Assembly: GCA_946811695.1 (NCBI GenBank)
Contig: OX328125.1
Location: 101,542,533-101,606,532 of the forward strand
Length of the DNA: 64,000 bases
Reading direction: 5' to 3'
DNA from: Gonocerus acuteangulatus
Lineage: Eukaryota > Arthropoda > Insecta > Hemiptera > Coreidae
Shown here in pieces: positions 1 to 9,349 of the stretch. Numbering within the stretch: the stretch's first letter is position 1; every line of letters starts with the position of its first letter. Both the position numbers and the translations under genes were made by a program. A model generated the notes under the pieces. That model did no database searches, was not told where the DNA came from, and worked only from the letters and a program-made list of their open reading frames with translations.

Positions 1-236
1 TCCTACGATACACACATATTCTCCCATACATACACATACACATTCATAGTATATAAATAAGTATACATATGCATACATATGAAATTCATTATAAAAATGT
101 ATTTTTTATACAAATTAAAATGTTTAAGTAATTTCTTCCCTCCCATTCATAAAATCATTTCTTCTTATTATTATTTCCCCTACCCAATTACTACTAAAAG
201 GATTCATTGATAGGTTGCCTGTGAGAGGTGGTAGGG

Positions 237-428
237 ATGCCTACAGTGGAGGGGGAAGCCGGTGGCTACACTAGTCCACTCCCAGACGTCGGTGCAGTAT
301 CTCTCTCTGAAATCCTTATGGGTAATTCGGGGCCGCCGCGTCCTCAGGACATACATCAGCTCAAGAGGGAGATAAGGAGAAGGGATTTGGAGATACAGAG
401 GTTACAGACAGAGATACACAAGCTAAGG
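237..428 (+). CDS. Probable first coding exon, cGMP-dependent protein kinase-like N-terminus
   Basis: The first ATG is at 237. The frame runs 64 codons to AGG at 426-428, directly followed by GTGAGT, a strong splice donor. Residues 1-38 are Gly/Pro/Ser-rich. Residues 39-64 form a charged amphipathic helix ending in EIHKLR, with heptad-spaced I/L, suggesting a dimerising coiled coil. From memory, the N-terminal zipper of insect PKG (Pkg21D type) has a very similar R-x-x-E/D-x-E-x-x-x-L-x-x-EIHKL pattern, which is the basis of the call; any coiled-coil protein is an alternative. Codon use and GC content are higher than in the surrounding DNA. The downstream catalytic and cGMP-binding exons are not in the window. 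A pyrimidine-rich stretch ending in AG near 200 could be an upstream acceptor. Exon identity is more certain than protein identity. Confidence 0.5.
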
Positions 429-791
429 GTGAGTAGCCATTTTTATTTTTTTTTTACCCAAAAAAGTATGTCTGAAATATGGGAATTTATTTTCTTAGTT
501 ATTTAAATTTAACAATCTTATATAAAATGTATTGATTTTCATAAAGTAACCAATCTATAAAAGAGAATATTCGAATCATTAAAAATATAATATAAGTTGC
601 ATAATGAATTGAATTAATAATAATAAAAATAAACCTCCCCCCATAAAAATAATAATAATAAAACTGAAATAAACTGAAGGATTTTGTTTAATACTTTCTG
701 AAGGAATGTTGATTTACAATTTATATATCTATTTATATATATATATTTTTATTTTTTTTATTGATGTTTTCCGGTAGTGGGGTTGCTTAAT
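429..791. other. Intron-like AT-rich stretch without a gene
   Basis: Starts with the splice donor GTGAGT of the preceding exon and continues as AT-rich DNA with A-runs and a short (TA)n near 735. I see no coding or repeat signature. It is probably intron if the exon call is right. Confidence 0.4.
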
Positions 792-974
792 TCCAGAGGG
801 TGAAACAAAATTCAGTCTTCCCACAAATTTTCTTTATTTTGCACTAGGCCTTTCAACACAAATGTGCCATTTGTGTTGAACACACATTTGTGTTCAACAC
901 ACATGTGTGTTGAAAGGCCTAGTGCAAAATAAAGAAAATTTGTGGGAAGACTGAATTTTGTTTCACCCTCTGGG
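792..974. repeat. Foldback element, ~69-bp inverted arms
   Basis: A left arm from CCAGAGGGTGAAACAAAATT is repeated inverted and almost perfectly up to ~974, around a spacer of short inverted copies of TTGTGTTGAACACA. The arms include a GCACTAGGCCTTTCAACAC block. A non-autonomous foldback/MITE origin is likely. The flanks (TTAATT and TATATA) show no clear target duplication. An apparent 60-codon frame across it is a shadow of the palindrome. Confidence 0.8.
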
Positions 975-977
975 ATA

Positions 978-1257
978 TATATATATACGCGCACTGGTAA
1001 GTCTTGATTCGGGGAGTGTCATAGGCTAGGTCAAAAAATATTACCAGCTGTCTGTCTGTATGTTTGCTCCTTATAAAAATTCACACCGTTTGACCGATCT
1101 TGACGTAACATGGTACACACTTTGTACTACACAGGTTGACCTTGATACGGGGAGTGCCATAGGCTAAGTCAAAATTGTCTATAAGCTCTCCGTCTGTATT
1201 TTTATTTCTTTGCAAATCCACACTGGTATAGCGTGGCTCGCCGGGGAACAGCTAGTA
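978..1257 (-). repeat. Dispersed repeat, CCCGGCGTGC type
   Basis: On the minus strand it reads from a degenerate CTAGCTGTTCCCCGGCG start at ~1256 through blocks 'TCAAAATCGGTCAAACGGTGT' (degenerate) and 'AGGAACAAACA'. Copies of this family recur at 31793-32150, 33424-33840, 53861-54370 and 58169-58755. I see no coding potential. The class is unknown to me; similar sequences are common in insect genomes. Confidence 0.6.
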
Positions 1258-1295
1258 TGTATATAAATATGTGTGTGTGCCTGTATTTCTGTATG

Positions 1296-1529
1296 TTATA
1301 TCGGTCACAGTTTTTGTTTTTCGACACAAAACTCTTTATAAAGCATTAAAAAGCAAATTCGGTCCATCTGAAAGGGGTTTTACCACGGATCCATATCACT
1401 AATATACCAGTGCCAGCCGTAATTTTTGTGATAAAGCAACGAAAATTGGTTTGCGTCGTGGCTATCAAAAGGGAAAAAAGTTTTATAAAAACAAACTAAA
1501 TTGGCTAACCAAATTGTGAATTTGCCCGA

Positions 1530-1599
<70 letters not shown>
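1296..1599 (-). mobile_element. Relic of HLE-A repeat beside a (TA)n tract
   Basis: 1296-1500 is a diverged copy of the HLE-A block that follows the TA tract in intact copies (GTTTTTGTTTTTCG, then CCATATCACTAATAT and GCCGTAATTTTTGT). A long (TA)n tract at 1532-1599 follows. The orientation relative to intact copies is uncertain because only this block survives. Confidence 0.5.
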
Positions 1600-1602
<3 letters not shown>

Positions 1603-1605
1603 ATA

Positions 1606-1866
1606 AGCTGACTTCTAGTGTCTTCGCTCATGGGTTGAATTCGGCCTCCCTGACCGCCCCTAGGCCAACCCAGCCTTTAATTAATTTAATAATGGGTACC
1701 TTGGGTGCTAATGACTGTAGCAGTCGAAGCGGCTAAGGGGAAAATCAGGCGGCCGTAGCATAGTACTGACCACACTATCTCCCTTGTATGCCGTATGGTC
1801 ATGAATCAGGTACCTCTATAGTATCTGCCCCTCTGGGCCCTCGTGGCCTGTTACGGGACTGATTTT

Positions 1867-1910
<44 letters not shown>
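1606..1910 (+). mobile_element. SINE-B, 5'-truncated, with (TA)n tail
   Basis: Matches the body of the tRNA-headed element at 58765-59017 (minus): GTGTCTTCG, GGTTGAATTCGGCCTCCCTG, GGGGAAAATCAGGCGGCC, GCATAGTACTGACCACACT, and a 3' end GGGCCCTCGTGGCCTGTTAC followed by a short T-run and (TA)n to ~1908. The tRNA-like head is missing here. The (TA)n forms the 3' tail in this family and the same tail occurs at the other copies. Confidence 0.65.
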
Positions 1911-2150
1911 TGTTTGTGTGTGTGTGTGTATAAGTGATTGGTGATTCATATTACGCATGATGATGGTGATACGCATTTGTGTATGATTATTAATAATAAT
2001 ATTAGGATATCTAATATACAATTTAAGCAAACTATTTTACAAAAAAATTGAATAAGAGTACCTAATGGTATTCAATTGTATTTTTTGTATAGGTATGTTT
2101 TATGATTTGTAGGAAATGATCATATTTTGTAGTTGTTCTATTATCATGTT
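1911..2150. other. AT-rich stretch, short (TG)n at the start
   Basis: A (TG)n run leads out of the SINE tail, followed by TA/TAA-rich sequence. I see no gene or recognisable repeat. Confidence 0.4.
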
Positions 2151-2575
2151 TTTGCATATAACTTCAGTCGGTAAGTCATGCTCGTCTTTTGCTGAATGTC
2201 TGAGCCGTCCCCGTCCTTGAAGTCTGTTATTACCTAGTTGGGGCCGTATTACCAATTCTCCAAACTGTTTCATCTGATATCGTCATTGGTCGAGGGTAAT
2301 TGATTAGAGAATGTCCTATACGCAGTCTCGTAATTACTACCTCGAGTATCTTGTTGCGGTGCGATTACCCGATGGCCAGGCACTCATGTTTGCCTTTATT
2401 TCGAGTGATTTCTTAATTCTAGTTTATTTGGCCGCTTGTTTGTTATGTATGTTCTATTAAGTTTGTGAATGTCTGAAATTGTGATTGGTTCTTCGTTCTT
2501 GAATGTTTTCTTTATGTTGCGTCTATTAGCACTAAGGATGAGAAGACGCCTCGAAAGCGCTGTAAAATCGCAAAT

Positions 2576-2621
<46 letters not shown>
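2151..2621 (+). mobile_element. Retroposed 3' tail with 45-nt poly(A)
   Basis: A moderately GC-richer segment ends at ~2576 and is followed by an uninterrupted A-run to 2621, the mark of target-primed retroposition. Just before the A-run is GGATGAGAAGACGCCTCGAAAGCGCTG, here given only as its two key parts: GATGAG and CGAAAGCGCTG. The same pair occurs inverted at 37372-37412 and resembles the hammerhead-like 3' tips of Penelope-like elements. The upstream boundary is a guess. Confidence 0.45.
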
Positions 2622-2623
<2 letters not shown>

Positions 2624-3090
2624 GAACATTGAAGGTTAACTTTTTCAAATATGTACCAAAAAATGATTTATTTCTTGAATTGTTAGCTTGGTTTCACGAC
2701 AAAATGAATGTTTTGTTTCTTAATTAATGTAATACAATTATACCCGCTATATGACATACGCTATTGTTTTTAACATTGATAAATATGAACAAAAAATGCA
2801 CCTAGGCTTGGGCATTATCAAGCAGAGTGCATAGGCACGTAAAATAATTATTAAAAATAAAAATGTGCATATGAATAATTTCACAATTTAAGTTACTCTG
2901 AACTTTAAAAATAAATATACATTTTTTAGACAAACATTATTTAACTTACTAGGAACTCATTTTAAAAGGGGGGAAAAACAGATGAATATAATTTTGGAAA
3001 ATTGTTTGCAACAACATGCATTTTTGAATTATCAAACGTGAAATGACGCCGGTCTGATACAGTGGTGGAGTCACCGATCTGGCCCATTTT
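2622..3090. other. AT-rich stretch with one stray unit of the 53-bp repeat
   Basis: No gene. At ~2915-2960 one copy of the motif ATTATTTAACTTACTAGGAAC appears, the unit that is tandemly amplified at 4708-5024. Confidence 0.4.
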
Positions 3091-3222
3091 TTAGCACTTT
3101 CCTCCGAAGGAAAGTAGCTATTGAGGTTGGACTCATGACGGAATTTTTGAAAAATTTCTTCAAATCTTTATCGATCCTACCTAGTAGACACCGAAAATGA
3201 CCCCCGTTAAAATTTATATATA

Positions 3223-3280
<58 letters not shown>

Positions 3281-4347
3281 TATGTGTGTCTGTTAACACG
3301 ATAGCGGCCAGAGTTTTTGTTTTTTCGTCACGAAACTTGGTATATAGCATTCAATTAGCAAACGATTGAACGAGTTCGTTAACCACCAAAGTCGGTCCAC
3401 CGGAAGGGGGGGTTTACCCCGAACCCAAAACACTAATTTGACTATGTCAACCGTAATATTTGTTATATTTCAACGAAACTTGGTATTCGTAGTTTTAATA
3501 TAGAGAGAAAAGTGAGATATAAAAATGAACTAAATCGGTTCATTAGAAGGGGGGGGGGGTTTATACCGGACCCACAATACCAATTCGCCACTACCAGCCG
3601 TGATTTTTGGTATATTTCAACGGAACTCGGTATTCGTAGTGGTAATCCACAGGTAAATAACTGTTGTAAAAATAAACTAAATCGGTTCATTAGGAGGGGG
3701 GGTTTACTCCGGACCCACAATACCAATTCGCCACTACCAGCCGTGATTTTTGGTATATTTCGACGAAACTCGGCATACGTAGTGGTAATCTACAGGTAAA
3801 TATGTGTTGTAAAAACAAATTAAATCGGTTCATTAGAAGGGGGGGTTTACTCCTGACCCAAATTCTTAATATACTCATACCGGTCGTAATTTCTGCTGTA
3901 TTGTAACGAAACGCGGTATACGTCGTGGGTAACTCATGAGAAAGAAGTGTTGTAGAAATGAGCTGAATCGGCCAATCGGAAAGCGGGGGTTTAATTTGTA
4001 ATATATTTCAATAGAAAAGCCCGTCAGACGTAGGTTCACAAAGCCGCCGCAAGGAGCGCTTTCTACCACTAGAGTGACTGTATCCTGTTCCTGCGTTAGA
4101 TCAAAATACGATAATATGAGGTTTTTTGTATTTATTACGAAGTGTAATAAGTACCATGTGTAAACATAACTCTGGAAGCAAATTATTAATTGATCAGTTA
4201 CTCATTACAAATTTAAAAGAGAACTATTCATGTTTTTATTTTATTTATGTAGGATATTTTAAGCAAATTGTTCTGGAAAGCAATCTACACTACCCAAATT
4301 CTGAGGAAAGTGCTTAGTTATGCAGCTCCTGCGTGACGGACTTTTTT
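3091..4347 (+). mobile_element. HLE-A1, full-length Helentron-like non-autonomous element
   Basis: Left end TTAGCACTTTCCTCCGAAGG forms a hairpin (ACTTTCC/GGAAAGT). A (TA)n tract at ~3215-3276 lies about 120 bp in. The body has 2-3 direct units of ~143 bp containing GGTTCATTAGAAGGGGGGG and GGTATTCGTAGTGGTAAT. Right end: GAGGAAAGTGCTTA (inverse of the left tip) followed by GTTATGCAGCTCCTGCGTGA and GGACTTTTTT. The inverse repeat is terminal on the left but ~30 bp internal on the right, i.e. asymmetric, as in Helentron/HINE elements. There is no target duplication and no genuine ORF; short frames in the body (3463-4317) are repeat shadows. Confidence 0.75.
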
Positions 4348-4707
4348 GTGGTGATTTTGAATCGAAAAATTGCCGACACTTGTCCGAGCGTTTCTTCCAA
4401 TGTGACTTAGGAGCTAAGAAATAAAATAAAATAGGTTAAAAATTCATTAATTTGTATCTCGAGTTTGGAAAATCACATCGAAACGATTCGTTCTCTAGTT
4501 CATACAATTGATAAACAATAATTTGTTATATATATTTTTAAAACGCATCTGCTCCTAGACCATTAGCGCCGGGGAAGCATGGCTACCAGCCATCCTTTGC
4601 TTCTTGCAATTAGAAAAGACACAGTGATCTTGACTCAATGGGTAAAGCATTATTTTCTTTCTTGGTTTTCCCTTTATTTTTTCCATTACAAAATAAAATA
4701 CCAAGTA
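4348..4707. other. No gene; decayed SINE-A tail in reverse
   Basis: About 4540-4590 contains ACGCATCTGCTCCTAGACCA then TTAGCGCC, a diverged reverse copy of the shared SINE 3' tail seen intact at 16235-16270. The rest is AT-rich DNA with nothing recognisable. Confidence 0.4.
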
Positions 4708-5026
4708 GAACTTGTAGAAGTAAATATTCATTTTTAGACGTATATTATTTAACTTACTAGGAACTTGTTGAAGTAAATATAAATTTTTAGACGTACATTA
4801 TTTAACTTACTAGGAACTTGTAGAAGTAAAAATACATTTTTAGACGTAAATTATTTAACTTACTAGGAACTTGTTGAAGTAAATATAAATTTTTAGACGT
4901 ACATTATTTAACTTACTAGGAACTTGTAGAAGTAAATATTCATTTTTAGACGTACATTATTTAACTTACTAGGAACTTGTAGAAGTAAAAATACATTTTT
5001 AGACGTAAATTATTTAATTTACTAAG
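4708..5026. repeat. Tandem array, 53-bp unit, six copies
   Basis: Six consecutive units of the form AACTTGTAGAAGTAAATATT...TTATTTAACTTACTAGG. Two alternating variants (GTTGAAG with ATAAATT, and GTAGAAG with ATACATT) suggest amplification as dimers. More diverged units follow the SINE insertion at 5247-5370. Confidence 0.9.
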
Positions 5027-5234
5027 GGAGGTCCGGTGGCCGTGAGCGTTAAGGCGTGAGCTCTTAACACTCCGTGCCAAAGGGTCGTGGATTCGATTTT
5101 CACTAGGGGTGGTGGCTTTTGTTGAGAAAAAAGGAAAGGCTTCAGCCCTATCATTGATAGAAAAGGGCGGTAACCTATAGATAACCCTTCCAAAAATTCG
5201 TAGTTAATAATAAATGGATGTTAAAATATAATAA
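5027..5234 (+). mobile_element. SINE-C, tRNA-derived, with 12-bp target duplication
   Basis: The head reads GGAGGTCCGGTGGCCGTGAG (A-box-like), with GGGTCGTGGATTCGATTTTC as the B-box-like block. The body includes GTGGTGGCTTTTG, TTCAGCCCTATC, GGGCGGTAACCTATAGATAA, ending in an ATA-rich tail. It interrupts the 53-bp array and is flanked by the exact direct repeat TAATTTACTAAG (5015-5026 and 5235-5246). It is a pol III-type retroposon; the source tRNA is uncertain. Confidence 0.85.
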
Positions 5235-5246
5235 TAATTTACTAAG

Positions 5247-5397
5247 AATTTGTAGAAATTAATATACATTTGGAGTATTACATAATTTAATTTATCATGC
5301 GCTTGGAATCGAAAAAAATACATTTTTAGAAGTACATAATTTAACTTGCTATGTACTTGAAGTAAATCAATGTATATCGATACCGAAAATGACCCCC
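5247..5397. repeat. Continuation of the 53-bp array, diverged
   Basis: Units with ATACATTTTTAGAAGTACAT and TTTAACTTGCTATG continue the array on the far side of the SINE, with reduced identity. Confidence 0.6.
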
Positions 5398-5477
<80 letters not shown>

Positions 5478-5577
5478 ACAAACTTGAACCACCGTTATTA
5501 TGGTGATCTATGAGTTCTGAAACGTTATAAGCGGTTCTCATTCGTATGTCGAGGGAGGGAAAACGCGCTAAAAGGTT
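5398..5577 (-). mobile_element. HLE-B relic, left-end part with (TA)n
   Basis: A (TA)n tract at 5398-5475 is followed by GAACCACCGTTATTATGGTG, GTTCTGAAACG and a decayed hairpin AGCGGTTCTCA...GAGGGAGGGAAAACGCGCTAA, the minus-strand left end of HLE-B. It is truncated and diverged. Confidence 0.6.
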
Positions 5578-6167
5578 GAGAAATCGTGGTAAGTGGAAAT
5601 CGGCCCTTCAGAAGTGTAATACGTTTCCTGGCGAAAGCTTAAGCAGTAAACATCGAAAGGACCAACACAGTCTGAGGTAATGGATCGAGGTTGAAGTTTC
5701 GGCAGTGTTTGTTTCGTACAAATAAAGACAAAATATGGAGTTTCTGCTCTATGCTTTCCAAATAACGCAATATTGTGTGTGTGTGTGTGTGTGTATGTGT
5801 GTATGTGTGTGTGTGTGTGTGTGTGTATTTGTGTGCGCGCGTGCGTGCGTGCGTGCGTGCGTGCGTGTGTGTGTAGGTCCTAAGTTGAAGATGTTGTAGG
5901 TAGTTGGTAACAGCTTATTCAGTCTTCATTTATTTTATATTTTATATTAAATTTTTGTTGTTGTAGAAACGTTTCGGCTTTAAACCACTTACAATCTAAT
6001 CATCTGCATTATTTTTTATATATTATAATCTTCAGATTATGTGCTTGTAAAGTTGATGTTATTTAGTTTGAGGAGGAAATTTCATTTTTTGAATTGTATG
6101 GTTCGTGTCTCTAATATTACATGGATGATATTATACCTCAATTATTACATTTTATGTAATATATTTG
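5578..6167. other. No gene; (GT)n/(GCGT)n microsatellite and a Penelope-type tip
   Basis: 5774-5874 is a (GT)n tract that passes through (GCGT)n. On the minus strand about 5955-6010 reads GATGATTAGATTG... then AAAGCCGAAACGTTTC, one of the GAAACG-type tips described in the findings. The rest is AT-rich without coding sequence. Confidence 0.5.
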
Positions 6168-6212
6168 AGTCTGATTCTGTAAAGGAGGAGACTAGTCCTC
6201 CTTTACAGAATC

Positions 6213-6250
<38 letters not shown>
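6168..6250. repeat. Perfect 50-bp palindrome joined to a (TA)n tract
   Basis: 6168-6217 is AGTCTGATTCTGTAAAGGAG with its exact inverse around a GACTAG centre (22-bp arms). A (TA)n tract follows to 6250. It could be a minimal foldback element or a replication-born inversion. Confidence 0.85.
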
Positions 6251-6251
<1 letters not shown>

Positions 6252-6388
6252 AGGCGTGCCAACCTTATGGTCACTAACGCCAGTGGGGAATATTAGGTCT
6301 TCGATGGGAAGGACACTAGCGATCCAGCGGGAGACGAAGGATTTAGGGGAAGAGAAGGACCCGGAGGCCCAGCCCGACAACCCTAAAC

Positions 6389-6449
<61 letters not shown>

Positions 6450-6475
6450 ATTTGGAAAAACGCTAAGATAACGCA
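6251..6475. other. GC-richer unassigned segment and (TA)n
   Basis: A segment containing GAGGCGTGCCAACCTTATGG and GACCCGGAGGCCCAGCCCG precedes a (TA)n tract at 6389-6445. It is probably the 3' part of a SINE or other retroposon whose head I do not recognise. Confidence 0.3.
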
Positions 6476-7639
6476 GTTCCTATTTTTCGCGCTATATTTT
6501 GTACCATATGAAATTATAAAATTTACTTACTTATAATGAAGTCGATTTATAGGAATTTCAACACAAATTCTGAATTTAGGAGGACAAAATTAAATAGAAC
6601 ATGGGAAGCGAATTCTCACCAGACTGCTTTTAACGGAAGAAAATACCTGTTGTCGTTAATTGGATGCCTACCGTATCAAAAGTTTGATAGAATATATAAT
6701 TTAAATCATTATGTCAGTTTGGAAAAAAAAGAAATACTGTGCAGAACCTGTAACATATCCTAAGAGCTGTTTTAATGAGACACTTCTCAAATCTACTGGC
6801 GTCTCTGATTTTATCCGGAAAATACGCTTAATTGGGAAAATAATTAATTATGATTTCTTCAAAAATAATTTGAGAGATTCATAAAATTGTTTAAAAGATT
6901 TTTAAAGAATCGGGTTTTTTTCAACCGTAAAATGGGTTCTCATTACTAAAGTGTGATGAATTTGGTATAAACCTGCTGTGCCCTGCTTTGCTTATATATT
7001 TTTCTGGGAGCAAACGGACACTTTGGGCAAATTTCGAAACTTTGTTATCAGTTAAATAAAAATAGCCTACCAATAAAAGTTTCGACCAATTTCACAACAC
7101 TGCACTAATGTCACCCCATTTTACGGAAATTTATTAATTTAAAATCTATTTTTGTGTTGCCCTTATTTGAAGTTTGAATTTCGTCTCCATCTTGCATTTA
7201 ATTTGAACCACAATTTCCATATGTACCTTCATTCAGATACATAAATGTATAATTTTCCCTTTTCTTTTTTTTCTGTATATTAATTAGTTTTAATTAATAC
7301 TAATTATTTGAATATAAAAACTTTATTTTCAGAATTGAAAATAAAGTCTTTATATTGTATATCCTACAATACAGGCACAATAATGTTTTTCATCTTGCAT
7401 TAAAAATAAAAAATTATTATTTATTATTATTACAATTTTGTCATTTTTTATTTTCTCATATTATATATAGTAAATTTTGAAATCAATTATTTGGTTTAAT
7501 TTAATTATCTATTTTATTTTGATAATTTTTTTTATTATTATAAATTTTTTCTTCAGAAATTTAAAATTCTGAATTTATTTTTTACCCTTTATACAGGTTT
7601 TATTAATTATTTTTATGTAAGAAAATCGCCTTGCCATTG
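6476..7639. other. AT-rich stretch without recognised gene
   Basis: A 75-codon frame at 6536-6763 has ordinary composition but no recognisable motif and no second exon; I leave it uncalled. At 7310-7345 a short inverted repeat (ACTTTATTTTC/GAAAATAAAGT) occurs. The rest is AT-rich with homopolymer runs. Confidence 0.4.
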
Positions 7640-7735
7640 TGGAGCTCCGTAATGAAGGATTGAATTTCAACCCGAAACGTCGGCAAAAATCAAATACATT
7701 TTCTTATAAAAAAATATAGTTTACATACATGGTGT
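7640..7735 (+). repeat. Penelope-type 3' tip (hammerhead-like)
   Basis: Reads TAATGAAGGATTGAATTTCA then ACCCGAAACGTCGGCAAAAA. The GAAACGTYGGC block after a short hairpin matches the other tips at 27458-27502 and 61808-61860. Only a short fragment remains. Confidence 0.4.
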
Positions 7736-7805
7736 ATCGGAAGTAGGTGGCAAAACTAGACCAAACATTTAGTTAAATCCTGCCAACCTCACGTTTCTAT
7801 ATCTT

Positions 7806-7955
7806 TTACCACTTTCCTCCGAAGGAAAGTAGCTATTGAGGTTGCACTCATGACGAAATTTTTGAAAAATTTCTTCAAATCTTTATCGATCCTACCTATT
7901 AGACACCGAAAATGACCCCCGTTAAAATTTATATATATCTATATATATATATATA

Positions 7956-8024
<69 letters not shown>

Positions 8025-9080
8025 CTGTTAACACGATAGCGGCCAGAGTTTTTGTTTTTTCGTCACGAAACTTGGTATATAGCATTCAATTAGCAAACGA
8101 TTGAACGAGTTCGTTAACCACCAAAATCGGTCAAGCGGAAGGGGGGGTTTACCCCGAACCCAAAACACTAATTTGACCATTTCAGCCGTAATATTTGATA
8201 TATTTCAACGAAACTTGGTATTCGTAGTGGCAATATAGAGAGAAAAGTGAGATATAAAAATGAACTAAATCGGTTCATAAGGAGGGGGGGTTTACTCCGG
8301 ACCGACAATACCAATTCGCCACTACCAGCCGTGATTTTAGGTATATTTCGACGAAACTCGGTATTCATAGTGGTAATCTACAGTTAAATATGTGTTGTAA
8401 AAATAAACTAAATCGGTTCATTAGGAGGGGGGGTTTACTCCGGACCCACAATACCAATTCGCCACTACCAGCCGTGATTTTTGGTATATTTCGACGAAAC
8501 TCGGTATTCGTAGTGGTAATCTAGAGGTAAATATGTGTTGTAAATATAAACTAAATCTGTTCATTAGAAGGGGGGGGGGTTTACTCCGGACCCAAATTCC
8601 TAATATACTCATACAGGTCGTAGATTCTGCTGTATTGTAACGAAACGCGGTATACGTCGTGGGTAACTCATGAGAAAGAAGTGTTGTAAAAATGAGCTGA
8701 ATCGGTCAATCGGAAAGCGGGGGTTTACTTTGTAATATATTTCAATAGAAAAGCCCGTCAGACGTAGGTTCACAAAGCCGCCGCAAGGAGCGCTTTCTAC
8801 CACTAGGGGGACTTTATCCTGTTCCTGCGTTAGATCAAAATACGATAATATGAGGTTTTTTGTATTTATTACGTAGTGTAGTAGGTACCATGTGTAAACA
8901 TAACTCTGGGAGCAAATTAATAATTGATCAGTTACTCATTACAAATTTAAAAGAGAACTATTCATGTTTTTATTTTATTTATGTAGGATATTTTAAGCAA
9001 ATTGTTCTGGAAAGCAGTCTACACTACCCAAATTCTGAGGAAAGTGCTTAGTTATGCAGCTCCTGCGTGACGGACTTTTT
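7806..9080 (+). mobile_element. HLE-A2, full-length Helentron-like element
   Basis: Same organisation as the copy at 3091-4347: left hairpin ACTTTCCTCCGAAGGAAAGT, (TA)n at ~7931-8012 with one ATGCAT interruption, three ~143-bp internal units, right end GAGGAAAGTGCTTAGTTATG, GCAGCTCCTGC and GGACTTTTT. The left tip has TTACCAC instead of TTAGCAC. Nucleotide identity with A1 is high, implying recent amplification. It contains no genuine ORF. Confidence 0.75.
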
Positions 9081-9349
9081 GTTATGGAGATATGCCTTTC
9101 TAAAGGTTATTTAGAAAGAAAAAAAAAATCTTTCCTTGTACACATTATTTTTCAACGTTATAAAACTATTTTTTTGTTCTGTTAAATCTGCAATAAATTT
9201 GCTTTAAGGCTAATGCAATTTCAATGTTCAAAAATGTCTTTTTCATTACGCTGCGGGAACAGCTGTAATTGTGTTGTCGAAAGGCTGTGTTTAATTAGTG
9301 CTCTCGTTTATATTGCTATTATTGCTATTTATTGGAGTCAAAAAGTGTT
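9081..9349 (+). other. Probable LINE 5' UTR plus AT-rich flank
   Basis: The last ~110 bases before the first ATG of the following LINE contain GCTGCGGGAACAGCTGTAAT and TGCTATTATTGCTATTTATT and could be its 5' untranslated region. The exact element start is not visible. Confidence 0.35.

Noticed and set aside
1380..1631. Open frames encoding IYIYIY or similar runs (also 5341, 6041, 6256, 17503, 27626, 41650, 51260, 51317, 56093, 58076, 58080, 63594, 63602)
   Set aside because: They are translations of (TA)n microsatellites with no stops in those frames; not genes.
3463..4317. Short frames repeated in each HLE-A copy (LLMNRFSLFLQ, MYLLRSV types; also 8168-9051, 32764-32952, 40693-40893)
   Set aside because: They occur in repeat units with frame-breaking differences between copies and no shared start or stop; shadows of a non-coding repeat.
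6536..6763. 75-codon frame of ordinary composition
   Set aside because: No recognisable domain, no splice or promoter context; support is only its length.
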